From Jackrogersella multiformis (taxonomy: Eukaryota; Ascomycota; Sordariomycetes; Xylariales; Hypoxylaceae), in assembly GCA_902806575.1 (NCBI GenBank), contig CADCXD010000004.1, forward strand, positions 3,968,001 to 4,032,000: 64,000 bases of DNA, in the 5' to 3' direction. Below are positions 12,127-24,384 of the stretch, piece by piece; position 1 is the stretch's first letter, and the number at the start of each line of letters is the position of its first letter. Made by a program: the position numbers and the translations under genes. The notes beneath the pieces were generated by a model that was given only the letters and a program-made list of their open reading frames with translations, was not told the DNA's origin and searched no databases.

Positions 12127-13347
12127 ATGTCTCTTCGTGGCAAGCCTCTCATCCCTGCCACTCCTCGGGTGATATCACCGAGCCCTACCCCCTCCGAGAC
12201 TCAGGAAGAGACATCCCGAGATTCATATCTTGGCCCAGTTACCCGTTCTGCCGCGAGGCGCCGACAGACAGGTAACATTGCGCTCCAACAACCTCTTCAT
12301 GAGAATCTTGACGAAGAATCAGATCCGGAGCTCCGGAGGGCCCGGACAAGATCTCGGAGCCCCATAAAACCTCGCCAGGTTAGCGGGCTTAACTCCACTA
12401 GGACCTCCGCCAGGTCCAGCCGGACTTCCAAATCAAAACAGAAAGAGAAGAACGAGGCAAAGGTCGAGGTCAAGGAGGAAGAGACATCAAATGGTCATCT
12501 AGCACCTCCTACACCCGGATATACACCCACCGTAGCCGGGTGGGACTGGCGTGATTTCAGCCGAAGCCCTAGCCCTCTTGGATTGATCCCGATACATCGC
12601 CATTTTAAGATCTTCATTCACAAGCATGAAGTACCCAGAAAGGCGCTGCATGTTTCGATCGGCTTTCTTGTTTACTGGCTCTACGTCAGTGGTACGCAGA
12701 CCTCCTCAGTCACGCCCTTTTTAATGGGAGCCCTGATCCCTATTGCGACCACGGAATATCTACGTCATAGATATGCCTCTTTGAACCGCTTTTACGTAAA
12801 GTTCCTCGGCGCCCTGATGCGCGAATCAGAGTATGCTGGCTGGAATGGAGTCATCTTTTACCTACTCGGCGCTTGGATAGTTCTCTACTTCTTCCCAAAG
12901 GACGTTGCGGTTGTGGCCGTCATGCTCTTGAGTTGGTGTGATACGGCTGCTAGCACCTTTGGCCGACTTTATGGAATGTATACCCCGAGGCTTCGGCGGG
13001 GAAAGTCTCTAGCTGGATCTCTAGCTGCATGCATTGTCGGAGTGGCTACGGCCGGCTGGTTCTGGGGCTGGCTTGCCCCTAGGACCGGCCTGTTCCCCGG
13101 AGATGAACAGCACCCCTTTATGTTCCAGGGTTTCTTGCGGCTTCCTGCGTTTGCCTCAAATGCACTTGGTATCCCCGAGTCGCAGAGCGTTGTCTATGGT
13201 CCCGTTGCCCTCGGGTTATTGAGCTTATGGTCGGGCTTGACTGCGGCGGGTAGTGAGGTGGTTGACCTTTTCGGTTGGGACGATAATCTTACAATTCCCG
13301 TGCTTAGTGGCATCGGGATCTGGGGTTTCCTCAAGGTTTTCGGGTAG
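12127..13347 (+). CDS. DGK1: DGK1-type CTP-dependent diacylglycerol kinase
   Basis: Single exon, 406 aa, starting at the ATG at 12127 (MSLRGKPLIPATPR). The frame stays open upstream to 11902 but only a GTG begins it, so the internal ATG is preferred. Residues 1 to about 155 are a disordered Ser/Arg/Lys-rich region. The membrane domain follows: VPRKALHVSIGFLVYWLY, the WNGVIFYLLGAWIVLYFF helix, the cytidylyltransferase-like WCDTAASTFGRLYG, GKSLAGSLAACIVG, and a last hydrophobic segment near the C-terminus that includes EVVDLFGWDDNLTIPVLSG. Dgk1 converts diacylglycerol to phosphatidate with CTP at the ER/nuclear envelope, opposing the Pah1 lipin phosphatase. The related family of dolichol kinases (SEC59) is less likely because the protein is short and has this Dgk1-like motif set. 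Confidence 0.88.
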   Translation: MSLRGKPLIPATPRVISPSPTPSETQEETSRDSYLGPVTRSAARRRQTGNIALQQPLHENLDEESDPELRRARTRSRSPIKPRQVSGLNSTRTSARSSRTSKSKQKEKNEAKVEVKEEETSNGHLAPPTPGYTPTVAGWDWRDFSRSPSPLGLIPIHRHFKIFIHKHEVPRKALHVSIGFLVYWLYVSGTQTSSVTPFLMGALIPIATTEYLRHRYASLNRFYVKFLGALMRESEYAGWNGVIFYLLGAWIVLYFFPKDVAVVAVMLLSWCDTAASTFGRLYGMYTPRLRRGKSLAGSLAACIVGVATAGWFWGWLAPRTGLFPGDEQHPFMFQGFLRLPAFASNALGIPESQSVVYGPVALGLLSLWSGLTAAGSEVVDLFGWDDNLTIPVLSGIGIWGFLKVFG

Positions 13348-16300
13348 GGGTAAGTCGGTTAGACAGTGTAGCCCTTTACAAGAACCCGGGAGTACGCAAG
13401 GCATTCGGCGTTTTGGAAGGGCGGGATTTGGCGCGGGAAGATTTAGGATCGGTCTTGGTAGACAGGTTATGACTAGACATGACGGCGGCTGGTATGGCAT
13501 AACTCACTCATCTCACGACTGGAAATTTTCTATAATTCTCCCAAAGACACTTCTGCCTAACATCTATGAAAGCCGGGAAACGCCACATGGTTTCCGTTAA
13601 ACATGGCCTTCATGAAGTTTCCCGGACGCGATTTCACTAGCTTTAGCAGGCCATAATAGGCCAGTTAAGGAGGTACTAACATACCTACCTAGGTAGGTAG
13701 GTATGCTTAAGACACCGAGCTTATTCTGCAGGTTTGCCACGGACGTTGGCCAGATCTGTAGTGACCAGGCTTGCGGGATGTCGTGCATGTCTTGCTTGGG
13801 CTTAGTACAAAAAGAGAAAGGGAGGAATCGTTACGCAGGCCCTATGGACGCGGCCAGCGTGCTATTTACCTCCGACTTTACACAGCATGACCCTCCGACG
13901 AACTGCTGTCCAAGGCTAACTAACAGTCGCGTTCAAGATCTAAATTAGCTGGGACGAACAAAAATGAAGGCTTTGGGTTTCCTTTTTCATTACACGAAAA
14001 CCGAGTGGTCCTGTTTCTACATAGGAGCGAACTGGTAAGAAAACTCGTTGTCAGGAATCCGCCACTCTGAGACGCAATCGAACCTTTAAGGTACCGTCAA
14101 GGCGTACTCCGGCTCCAATCTTCCACCCTATGAGAAGATGCCCCATCACCATCATCGGCGCGCAAGTCCTGCTCGACTGCATACCAATCCAGCCAGGGCC
14201 CTGTCAGTTACCTCCACGACCAAACAACCTAAATAGTATCCACACACCTGTGCCGCCCATGCACCTATCTACCTTTTACCCTCTTTTCCCGCATAGTCGT
14301 TAGTCCTCCTGGGTTTTTCATTATCTTCTCATTCGTATCCCCGGCCGCTGATCGGTCCGTTGGTGACTTGGATACTTGTATGCCCTGGATCCACGATGAG
14401 TTGTCTCGTGGGTGATGTAGTATCTTGTACCGACCCTGCATGTACAGCTTATAAGCTACCAATGCGCCTCACATCATGTGCAACCGTAGATTTTCCTCTC
14501 CACGGCGATTCATCTGATGGTTCGATAGGAGGCCTCTACTCTAGGGCCTCTTTACTTAAAACGCGTGTGGCTTTTAATTTCTAGGGAATATATACACATT
14601 CTACTCGACGTAAATGATGGCCTAGACGACACCGCCAGATGCCGCTATCATCGTACAAGCAAGACATGTGTACCGGACGCGACGGAGCTAGTCAGACTAA
14701 GTAGTTCGCTAGCCTCGCATCGGCTGGACCCAAGCTCTCGGGATGTTCCCTGCTACTGGTCCGATGGAGATGACCTCCAGAAGGCATTCGCATGCCGTGA
14801 AAGTCACGCCTCTCCACACCTCCCCCCCAGCATAACTGTCATGTACGAATGGGCTGGAGTCTTTTGGACTTGATACCGTCTTAGTCTACTTATCCTAGTT
14901 TCTGTATATTGAATCTAGAAGAGTTGCCCCTCTGCCCCGCTCCCCCTCTCTCTGTTTTCTCTGTTGATTGGAAAGATGGACGATTCCGGCCACTGTATAC
15001 CTCTAGGTAGGTAGGTAGTTTGGGTCCAAAGAGTACTATGGATATTGAAATGTACCAATTCGCAATTGCGCCGGCATGCTTGACCGGACCAGACCAATGA
15101 TATCAGCTACGGGCTTAGGCTCCCTTAGAACCCATATCTTTTACCAAGTGGCGTCTTCGGTTCATAGTAATTCGTCTCATTGATGAAGTGTCTTTCCGGC
15201 TATACCCTGATATGACATATAGCTTAGTCTCTATATGTTTTCTCCCATTTGGTCTTGCTTCTTGCTTCTTGCTTCTTGCTTCTTGCTTCTTGCTTCTTGC
15301 TTCTTGCTACTTGCTACCACACACGCGCGCCTTTGACGCTTATCTGTTCCAGAGCTAGATGAAGAAAACTGCAGCCAGGTATCTCTGTTTGTATCGTAAG
15401 ACGTATCGATCAACGGAATCTAACCGGAAGAGGTGAATTGCTCTTTTCTTACCCTACGCATCAGGACATCCGTTGCCAGCGCATCATGCCTCACTGTACA
15501 TGTACGTACCTCCGCCCCCAGCCATATTTATGAATTACTTACACCGGAGCTTAGGTTAGGTACTTATTATTTTGTTCATACGGTGTGCTGCTGGTATTAT
15601 AGAAAAGCGGGAAAAGTTTCGGTGAGCAGAAGAAAAGTTATAATACGCTTAGGTCCAATTCGTCCTTATTTAATCCCAATGGCCTATTTCAACACCGGTG
15701 AGTTCTTCTATCGAGATATATACCTAAGTATAGGTATACATCTTCATTATTACTACGAGTACCTAGGTATGTAGGAGGAATATGTATGCCAAGACTATTT
15801 TTGATAGCTAGGGGGTGGGTGGTGGGGTAGAACGGTGTTTTCTTCTTTTCTTTCTTTCTTTCTTTAGTGCAGTTTCTCTCCCCCCCCCCCCCTTTTTTTT
15901 TTTTTAGTGGCTTCAGTGGAGGGGCAGGGCAAGCGGAGCATCTCCAGGGCTCCCCCTTTTCTACCAAAGAATTCCCTTTCCCAATGCTAGGTATTTCCCC
16001 TTACCCTCTTCTAGATCCCTTGCCCATGACAGTAAATTCTAGAAATTTCTGACCAATGAAAAAATTACATTTTGTATTTTTCAGGAATTCTATCACAAAA
16101 TTAAATTATTATAGTAAAAGAACCATACAAAACCCACAAGGTATATTCCCAATATGGAAACATAGGGTCGCCTCGGAAGGTATTTCTTGCATTTCTTGCA
16201 TGACGGCCCCGGCTTTTGGGTAGAAGAGGGATACCTATAAGTATTTATAGGGTGAAATAAAATAATGATTACCTACTATGTAAGTATACATAATATAATA

Positions 16301-18700
16301 CATAGCAATACACGTATATAAAAAAAGAGAAAAAAAGAAATTAACAAGAGAAAGAGAAAAGGCGGAGTTAAATAAAGCAGCAAATATACAATAAATAATA
16401 AATAACAACAAATAAATAATAAATTTACTTCCCAAATGACGCTCTCATTCGGCTGGCCCTGGGGCTTGACAACACATCATCACACAAAATGCCCGATCTT
16501 GCTGCACTTCTGCCTGACTGGCCAGTAACGGTCAACGTTGATATCCATATTCGAACGTTTGTTTTCTGACAGCACCACCACGCCCTCCCTCCTTCTATTT
16601 TTTTCCTATTTTTTCTACTTTTTTGGTAGCTAGCTTGCTCGCTGCTCGCTATTCTTCCCAGTCCTTTTTCCCTCTCTTCTCATTTCCACCTTCAGAAGCC
16701 GATCTCGACCAACGACCCGTCAGCCTAAAGCTGCAACTCCAAAGTGGCAGGCAGATATGCAATCCGCTTCCCACGTTACCACCCTCCAACCCCCCCCCCC
16801 CAGCCTGAGCCCGCTTTCTTCCTTCACGAGCCATGGATGAGCTTTTGATGTAATCCATCGCTGCTTTTGCGAGCTTTTCTATTAGGTACTAGTTGTTAGC
16901 GTCAGCGCGCTTGTCTGTCCGCGAATATCGTTCGTCGCTCTAGATACCTAAGGCTTAGAGAGGCTACACCCGGCTGGGCAAAGGTCGACTGGGGCGGCGG
17001 TCTATTTAGTGTACACTACACCATCTACACCACCTACATAGATGAGGAACATCATCGTTGAAATCGACAGGCCCAACGGTTACCCGTCTATTTGCACACC
17101 CCTCCCCCCCTCAATGACATGATGGCACAGACGCTTGTACATGTATGTCACGTCCAATCCCGATAGGCCAACGTACACGCACGCCCCCGTCGAGTATAAG
17201 ACCCTTCTCCGTAGAGTCCTGATATTCTGATAGGTTTTCGAAGGATGTGTGCCATCATATACATTCTAGAAGAGCTGTCCTCATTCGACTTACTAGGCTC
17301 TTAGCCTGCTCAAGGCAGACAGGCAAATTCCCTCTTCCATGATGAATCTACTACCTTACCTAGGTAGAGTACGTATGACACTTACATGTATAAAGACTTC
17401 TTCAGGCTCTGCTCTCCTTGTCATCATCTTCCCCGTCAGACCTAGAATTGTCTATCTGTCTGCCCAGTATCCCGTTCTTATGTCAACCATGATACCCTTA
17501 TTCATCCTTTCATCTTATGCCCCCAGTCACCCGCAAGAAGCCGGTTGGTCTTATTCGTCGTTTCCACAGCCGCCTCCCCGATATTCTTCAACCCCCATGT
17601 CCCCACATACACGTACATACACTAGGTACATTAGCTTTTTTCGTTTTTATTTTCTTTCCCAACATCGAACAATCACCTTGATACATGTCAAACGCACTAC
17701 GAAGTCTTTTTTTTTTTTTTTTTTTTTGGTATTTCCCGAACTACTAGTCTGCCTGCCTGGTTTCCCCCCTGCCTGCAGCGAGTGGTGCGTCTCCCAGATC
17801 CTCCTGCATCTAATACTCCCACTCCCCCCTAGTACCGAGGCTTGCCTTCCATCAGAGGAAGACCTGCCTTGCCCCCCACTGCGTGTCGTTCCTGAGTGGA
17901 AGGGATAGTCGCCTCGTTTCGGCATATGGCTAGAAAGCTTACCGGAGTTCGTTTCCTTATGGACGGGTTATACTCTACGCAAAGACCGAGAGAGCTAGGT
18001 CGTACTGGATTGGTACTGATCTAAGCCTACATACATATGTACACATTATTGCCTCCCGTTTGAACTCAATATGCACACGCCCCGTGGAGATCTGCCCACA
18101 CACAACATGAAGATGGCCAGACTACCTCATCATGTATGCGTGGCCTTTTTATATTATTGAAATTTTATTAAATATATGTTTTATCTTATTTCTTTTATCC
18201 CTCTCGTAGCCTTCCTACGTGACTGGCCCGCTCACCTAGAAGAGTGGTTTATATTAATCCTCTATTGCGGTAAGCCAATGTATACAGACATATTAGTCAG
18301 GTCACGTAGGTATAACTATACGTATATACCATGTTTATATGTATATATCATGTTGGTAAGGACCAGGGGCCCGGCGGAAAGAGGGTACAAGTGCTAGACC
18401 CTAGTATCATAGCTCTTTGATACCTATGACCGGTCCTACAATACTTACACCGTCAGTCCTGTGTGTACCTACCTATCTCCTAGTCTATCATTCCGGGGAG
18501 TTAGAGCCCTTGCCTCCCGCTTGCCTCCCCATCCTTCGTCCATTGTCCATCCTCCTCCCTTTGGCCAACACTATGTGGAGCGGGGTTACTCAAGGACTTC
18601 TCCTCGATCGACGAATAGAGTCATCGGGACTTATCCTCTAGGGACGGGACTAGAGATGGTCCGTCCTCGTCGTTTGATCAGACGGGGAAAGCCCTTCAAG
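13348..18700. other. 5.4-kb gene-free region, pyrimidine-rich
   Basis: I find no supported gene on either strand. Open frames such as 13703-13948, 14565-14873 and 17339-17908 look random, with homopolymers inside. Contents include CCTAGGTA motifs (13680-13705, 15002-15020, about 15758-15774, 17355-17368), a 7-bp tandem repeat at 15254-15309, a C-then-T homopolymer near 15881-15905, an AT-rich A/T simple stretch at 16230-16435, and a long T-run near 17706-17727. A noncoding transcript or a distal regulatory region is possible but not shown. Confidence 0.5.
15254..15309. repeat. 7-bp tandem repeat (CTTGCTT)n
   Basis: About seven consecutive copies of a CTTGCTT unit, followed by two diverged CTTGCTA units. 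It is a simple microsatellite in noncoding DNA. Confidence 0.9.
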
Positions 18701-18717
18701 ATGGGAGAGGGAAAAAA

Positions 18718-18729
18718 CTATAAAAGGGG
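18718..18729 (+). promoter_or_regulatory. TATA box upstream of KXD1
   Basis: CTATAAAAGGGG is a textbook TATA box. It is followed within about 35 bases by a CT-rich tract (TCTTCTTCTTCTTCC), as is common at fungal transcription starts. That would give the KXD1 mRNA a 5' UTR of about 280-300 nt ending at the ATG at 19049. The transcription start is inferred. Confidence 0.55.
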
Positions 18730-19048
18730 GTGTTGTTGACGGGTTGAGCTCGTCTTCTTCTTCTTCCTTCCTTCCTTCTTTCAAACAGCTCTCAACTCCC
18801 AAGTCCTTTCGATCTTGTTCCATCAAGAAGTTGCCTTCTACCAGTGACTTAGTTTGTCAAGACCTTTCTGCTCTTGACTCACATACAACACATATCTTAA
18901 CACAAACAAAGGACTCAGAAGTCTTACACACCTATACACACACGCACACCCATATAGTCACCCACACATCGTGTCTTGCAAGTCTATTGCAATCCATATA
19001 TTCTCGTATCTTCACTAGAGCTTCCGTTATTACCATAACCTATCTACC

Positions 19049-20015
19049 ATGGCCTCATACAGCACACAATACTACAACACCACCGCAATGCCCATCCCCA
19101 GCAAAGCAGAGCAATACCAACAGTACTACCAAAGCGGCGGAAGCAACTACTCCGTGTCGCCAACAGAGGAAGACCAGCGCGAGCGTGACGCCTCTGTCAC
19201 TTCCGGTGTGCCCTCTTATGGCAATAGCAGCAACGCCGCTAGCTATGCTACTAGCTATGCTAGTGGCGACTACTGCGATGCCAGCCAGACCGGCGCCTCT
19301 GCTAGCGGTGTCGACTTCAATGACTACATGCAAAACCGCTTTGATGAGTCCTTTGACCCCATCCCGCTAGACCGCAGCCTGGCTCGTCAGGCCCAGACGT
19401 AAGATCCAGAACGAGCTTTCCCCATCTCTGTTCCGTTCCTCATCGCTTTCCTCGTCCTCCATTCAAGGACAAGCGGGCGAGTGGAGAGCGAGCGAGCGCA
19501 AGATATCAAAACCAGCCAATGGGAGGAAATTCGCTGATAACAAACTTTTAGTTCTGGCAAGCTCAACAACAAGCACCGCGAGCTTCTAGAGATGCAAGCG
19601 GCGGCACAAGCACGCTTAGCTAGATCGCGCGCCCGCTTCCAGCAGGGTTTGAACGACGCGCGAGAGGTTCACGAGGATCTGGAGTGGACATCCAAAAAAG
19701 TATCGTAAGTAGCGCAAAATTCACACTTCCCCACGATTTCCATACATATACTATAAAGCGCAGCATGGGGGTTTTTTTTTTTTAGTTCCAAAATGCAGAA
19801 GAAAAGCTTGCGTATCTCATTCCGGTCCGCAAGGGGGGAAGTAAAGCGAAAGCCAAAGTTGGAGAAATCATATATTCATTACCCAGAAATCTCAACCAAT
19901 CCGGAATCTGGCTAACAAACCGGCGTCACACAGAGCGATGAAGAAGAAGGCGGAGAAAAAGCACGCCAAGGAGTACGAGAAGGCACGCGAGCGGTATCCT
20001 TCGCCCGACTACTAA
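19049..20015 (+). CDS. KXD1: KxDL-domain protein, BLOC-1-related subunit Kxd1
   Basis: Three exons (19049-19398, 19552-19704, 19934-20015) encode 194 aa. The introns are 153 nt (GTAAGA...TTAG) and 229 nt (GTAAGT...CAG), and the phases join exactly. Residues 1 to about 95 are disordered and rich in Tyr, Ser, Gln and Ala. The KxDL domain follows (about 100-180): PLDRSLARQAQTSGKLNNKH, the LLEMQAAAQARLARSRARFQ helix, and a Lys-rich coiled-coil end (AMKKKAEKKHAKEYEKA). In yeast Kxd1 belongs to the BLOC-1 complex acting in endosome maturation; in animals KXD1 works in lysosome-related organelle biogenesis. A clear TATA box lies about 330 bp upstream. The C-terminal exon codes for only 27 residues. 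Confidence 0.88.
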
Positions 20016-21615
20016 AGAGGTAGTCCGCCCTATTTCCTTTCATGCGAGTAAATTTGAGCCGCAGCGTGGGGAGACGAAGGTGTACGATGCACGCCATTTC
20101 TAGCTCGCTAGACACGAAGAAACCGGCGAGCCTCGAAATGCACGTCGGAAAGTTTTTCTTTCTTTTTTAGGCATACCTTACCCACGGGTATTCTACACAT
20201 GTCGTTTATTTTAACTTTTTAGCGGCCGATCGCTTCGTTCGGCAGGCTTTCCCCTGTCATGGAATGGGGGCGCGTGGTTGTGGGCTGCTGCCGCTACCAC
20301 GCGAGATCTGGGGTGTTGAATATGCGAGATCCGTTGGGTTTCCTTCGGTGATCTCCATATGCACACTCCCCCTCCCTTTTGTTTCCAGTTCTCCATTTGT
20401 GGTTCCCAAAATATGCGCATACCCCTGACGTTTTTTCATGTAAGTTGGGCGGGAGAGAAAAAAACGTGGTGGTGGAGGACGCTGGTTTGACAGTTTTGGG
20501 CGGCAAAAAAAATAGACGCCCTATGCATCGCTGCTTTACGACCAGGCAGCATGGTACATAGCGGATGGTGTGTGGCTAGGAGATGCACATCCCGTTTTCT
20601 GTTCCTGCATACTCTGCTTTTTCCTACGCGAACGCATGTGCTGACGCACTGCGAGCGGGCCGGTCGGTTAGTTCGTTGAGCAGGGCTGTACCACGAGGTG
20701 ATGAGTTATGATTGGACGATTTCAGACAGCCTAGGGGGCGCCATGGACTAAAAGCACACCATCTTTTCTCTCTAGCAGGGTATGGGCGCGTGTGAGCGAC
20801 AGGATGACGTGCGTCTGACCGGTGAAGTGGTTCCCGGGGTTGGCACGACTGCAAGCTGGATCGACCGGGATCAAGGGGGCTTGGGGTTAGAGGAGCGGCA
20901 GTCGATCGAGTTTCCTAGGGACACACTCGGGGCGCCAGAACGAGGAGGTACCCGTAGATAGAGCACGTATTACCCCCATAACCCAGCGGCTTGGACAACA
21001 CTTGTCCGTTTCGGGATATGGATATTGCCCGTTTTGTAATACGTTTTGTAATAAGTCGGCGGCGGCATAGGCAGTGGCTTCCCTGTTCCGGTCTAAGAGT
21101 TTCCTTAGAGGGTCTTATTGGGTCGGTAGCGTCCTTCTCCTGGACACAGTATGTAATACAAAAAATGATTCTCCGTTCGGTGACCTGACCCAGTATCGTG
21201 TGTGTACCTGTGTCTTAGACACAGTGGACCGTAATCGCCCTTACCCCCCCTCTGGGCCAATAAAGGCCAAAGGGTACAGCAGTCCTTGAATCCTTTTATG
21301 TGGGACGCTGAGATGAATCCAACGTAGACCGAGGTAGATAGACACCTTCGTGTATGTCGATGGGTGTCACGTGATGTAGTGGTGCCCAAGTCTTGTCGGG
21401 TGCTATAAACAAACATATCTAGCATATATCATAGCTAGTTGGGTGTTGACATACCTGCACGGAGAGTAGGGAGATCATCGGGTATGTTATTAGTCCCCTT
21501 CCTCTTCTATCTCTAGACCATGGCAAATGATATAGATCGATAGAATCAGTCCCCATTCGCAGTAATACAGCTCAACGACGATTGACCTGACCGATAACGA
21601 ACTGTCTGAGACTAT
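20016..21615. other. Intergenic between convergent genes
   Basis: No supported gene lies between the stops of KXD1 (+) and the unknown gene ending at 21616 (-). The base composition is ordinary. Short overlapping frames at 20211-20561 and 20991-21425 look random. A CACGTG E-box-like hexamer is at about 21368. Confidence 0.5.
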
Positions 21616-22242
21616 TCACCTTTTCGCTTCCTCCCATGTCATCCAACTATCTCTTGGTGCCAAACCTTTGATCTGCTCAAGTCGCTCCCACGGATTGATG
21701 TTCGAACTCGGATCATAATAATCTTCCCACCACTTCTTTCCTGGCTCACGTCCTTGACCTCGGTTAGCTTGATGACCGCCGCGGCCACCTCCATAATTGG
21801 ACCCTGCGCTGATGCTTAAAGCCGAAGATTGAGTTTCCAGAGCCTGATCGGAAGACCCTCCGACTATGGTGTCAATTCTAGACTGGATGTTGTCATTTGA
21901 GTCGACCGTGACAGCTGCGAATGGACGCGACGTGTCCAAATACTGTGATTCTTGATCACCATCGTCGTGATCCTGGAGAAAAACCCGGGCATCACTATTG
22001 GAGACACTAGCTTCTTCTCCTTCTTCAAGGTCGATCTCATCCTCGTTCCGGGTTCGTATACCCAAAGGTGTCGCATTGGAACCCGATTTCGCCTCCTTCA
22101 CAATGGTGGAGGTGGAAGACGATGCCACTACCGCGTCGGCATGAGGGTTGAATTTGCGCCGTTTGTTGGGGCCGAAGCTTGAAAACCCCATGGCTTGCGC
22201 CATAGCCATGGTTGTATTATCAGCATCTTCCATATCTTCCAT
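21616..22242 (-). CDS. Uncharacterised disordered protein with Trp-rich C-terminus
   Basis: Single exon, 208 aa, true ATG at 22242. I do not recognise a named family. Visible features are an Ala/Met stretch leading to GFSSFGPNKRRKFNPHAD (about 19-36), which contains a nuclear-localisation-like NKRRK cluster; an acidic, Ser-rich middle (DLEEGEEASVSNSDA); a Gly-rich GGGRGGHQANRGQGR segment with RGG-like character; and a conserved-looking aromatic end, KKWWEDYYDPSSNINPWERL followed by WMTWEEAKR. The composition suggests a small nuclear or RNA-associated protein, which is inference. It is divergent from CWC25 (744 bp apart). No signal peptide or membrane segment is seen. Confidence 0.72.
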   Translation of the reverse strand: MEDMEDADNTTMAMAQAMGFSSFGPNKRRKFNPHADAVVASSSTSTIVKEAKSGSNATPLGIRTRNEDEIDLEEGEEASVSNSDARVFLQDHDDGDQESQYLDTSRPFAAVTVDSNDNIQSRIDTIVGGSSDQALETQSSALSISAGSNYGGGRGGHQANRGQGREPGKKWWEDYYDPSSNINPWERLEQIKGLAPRDSWMTWEEAKR

Positions 22243-22985
22243 GGTGGGCCTGCGAGACGCGTTGTCCAGAAATGCCTTGCTTCTGATCTAGATGCGGTGG
22301 AAATGAAGACGACGGTATGAGAGAGGTAGAGTTGGGTTGAGTTGGGAACTTCCCACAATTGTGCGGGAATGAATTTAGGGTATTGCTGGCAAGGTTACAT
22401 GAGCTACGTGCTTTAATACATAGTAGCCTGGTCTCTTAACTAGGTAGGTACTGTACAGTATGAGAGTTGCTTAAACTTGAAGTCCAGCTCTCAAAGACGA
22501 TGAGATAATGAACATGAAGTTGGAAAAAGAGGTTAGGGGGGGGGAAAGGTGTTAATATGAAAGAGGACAAATTCAGAGTTGGGACTTATTCAGCCTTAAC
22601 TAAAACAATTTATGAATTATGAATCCAAAAGAACGCTATCATCAAATACCTAGGTACATTAAGATATACTAGGTAGGTAGAAAGTGCAATATGGGTACTT
22701 GCTGACTCATCGTGACGCCATTTCCGTTTGATTCAACTGGCCAGGTGCTTTCCACTTATTCCGTTTTAATACAAATGATGCAAATGACTATTAATACTGT
22801 GTGGATATCCGCCTTCCACACCGTGTTCCCATACAAATCTGCCGAGGTCATTATTCATTTCTGCTTTAGGTACATACCTACCTAGGGTACCTAAGGTATT
22901 CAGACAACCCCTCCATAGATTCACCTCTTTCCACAACCTAATATTAGCATTAGCAGGTTCAAACTACTACCTACGCCAGTCCGGC
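22243..22985. other. Divergent promoter region
   Basis: This spacer separates the unknown gene (-) from CWC25 (+). It contains a G-run near 22537-22544 and CCTAGGTA-type motifs at 22440-22455, 22651-22682 and 22871-22900, the last lying within about 100 bp of the CWC25 start. Confidence 0.55.
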
Positions 22986-24161
22986 ATGCCTTTGTGAGTT
23001 CACACTATCTCGGTATCATTGAATTAGTTAGAGCATCATTATCTTATTAACACTTAGATTCATAGACATCTGTTAGGCAAGAAATCATGGAACGTCTACA
23101 ACCCTAAGAACATCGAGCGCGTGCAGCGCGACGAAGCAGCTGCCAGGGCGCGCGAAGAAGCAGAAGAGCAGCGCCAGCAAGAGGTCGATGCTGAGCGCCG
23201 ACTTGCCATCCTACGCGGCGAGGTTCCGCCGCCTTTGCCTCCCCCTTCATCGAGCATCGACGACAAAGGTCCTAGTCGAAAACGAGACCGCGACGAGGAA
23301 CCGACGACTGCTGGCTTGGGTAGAGAGCGTAGGAAGCGCAAGCGTGTTGGTGAAGACGACACCGACTTCGAGTTGCGGCTTGCGCATGAGCGAGCAGCTA
23401 CACAGACAACGAGCGAAGCACTTGTGAAGAGTAGGAGTGATGCCCCGCTTGTAGACCGCACGGGTCATATCAACTTATTTCCTGATGAGCGGTCTCGCGT
23501 ACCCTTAGAGAAAAATGCTGAGGCAGAGCAAGAGGCCGCCAAGAAGAAACGAGAGTATGAAGACCGATACACCATGCGCTTCTCAAACGCCGCGGGAAGA
23601 GACGGTATTGTTGGTCCCTGGTACGCGAAGGGTGGTGATATGAAAGATCTTGTAGATGGCAACCTGGAAGCTCCGACCAAAGATGTCTGGGGCAATGAGG
23701 ACCCGCGCCGGAAGGAGAGGGAAGCCGCGCGTGTTATCACTAATGACCCTCTAGCAATGATGAAGAGGGGCGCTGCGAAGGCTAGGGAAGTGGAGAAGGA
23801 GAGAAGGCAGTTAAATGAGGAGAGGGAACGGGATTCGAAGCAGCTTCGAAAGGAAGAAAGAAGACTAGAGAAGAAACGGCGACGGGAAGGGAGAGAAGGC
23901 CATGACGACCTCGAAGGATTCAGCCTAGATGGTGCTGCTTCTAGCAAACCCCCGACCCGTTCCAAGCATGACGGTGATTATCATCAGCGACGACGGCATA
24001 ACTCATCTGGAAATGAAGCTGGACGGTCTCGGCATCACTCCGAGCAAAGAGAGCACCGGCACGATGATAAGCGACGAAGCTCCCAATCGAATCGCCAAGA
24101 TGGTGACAAAGGTCTGTTGAAACATGACCGGCGGCGGCTAGGGAGGGCAGATCATTACTAG
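22986..24161 (+). CDS. CWC25: Pre-mRNA splicing factor Cwc25
   Basis: Two exons: an 8-nt coding first exon (22986-22993, ATG CCT TT) and 23066-24161, separated by a 72-nt GTGAGT...CATAG intron, giving 367 aa. The junction yields MPLHLLGKKSWNVYNPKNIE, the conserved Cwc25 N-terminus; the next AG, four codons downstream, would break the frame. The Cir_N/Cwc25 region continues with a charged coiled coil (RDEAAARAREEAEEQRQQEV). Farther on are a central conserved stretch ending in GPWYAKG and a Lys/Arg/Ser-rich tail (KRRREGREGHDDLEG, then RSxH-type runs). Cwc25 joins the spliceosome after Prp2 and promotes the first catalytic step. It is convergent with the gene ending at 24385. Confidence 0.93.
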
Positions 24162-24384
24162 CATTGCGTTATGTTGATTAGGAATCCGGCGTTGGTCTTT
24201 CGAGCATTAGATACCCCTCCGCCTCGTAGAGGCATCAATATCGTGTGTATATTTACCAAGATATGGTCAGACAAATCATATATCATGATTCCTCTTCTTC
24301 CGGTGTCTTATTTATGGGTATCATTAAAAGCTACCACCCTCTGCATCATTACTTTCAGATTCTCTCAGCCGCGGCGAATATCAC

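Noticed and set aside
17339..17908. 189-codon open frame
   Set aside because: It runs through a T-homopolymer and low-complexity Pro/Ser stretches, and no domain is visible.
18744..19370. 208-codon frame overlapping KXD1
   Set aside because: It is a Ser/Thr-rich frame through the pyrimidine-rich 5' UTR and out of frame with the KxDL exon.
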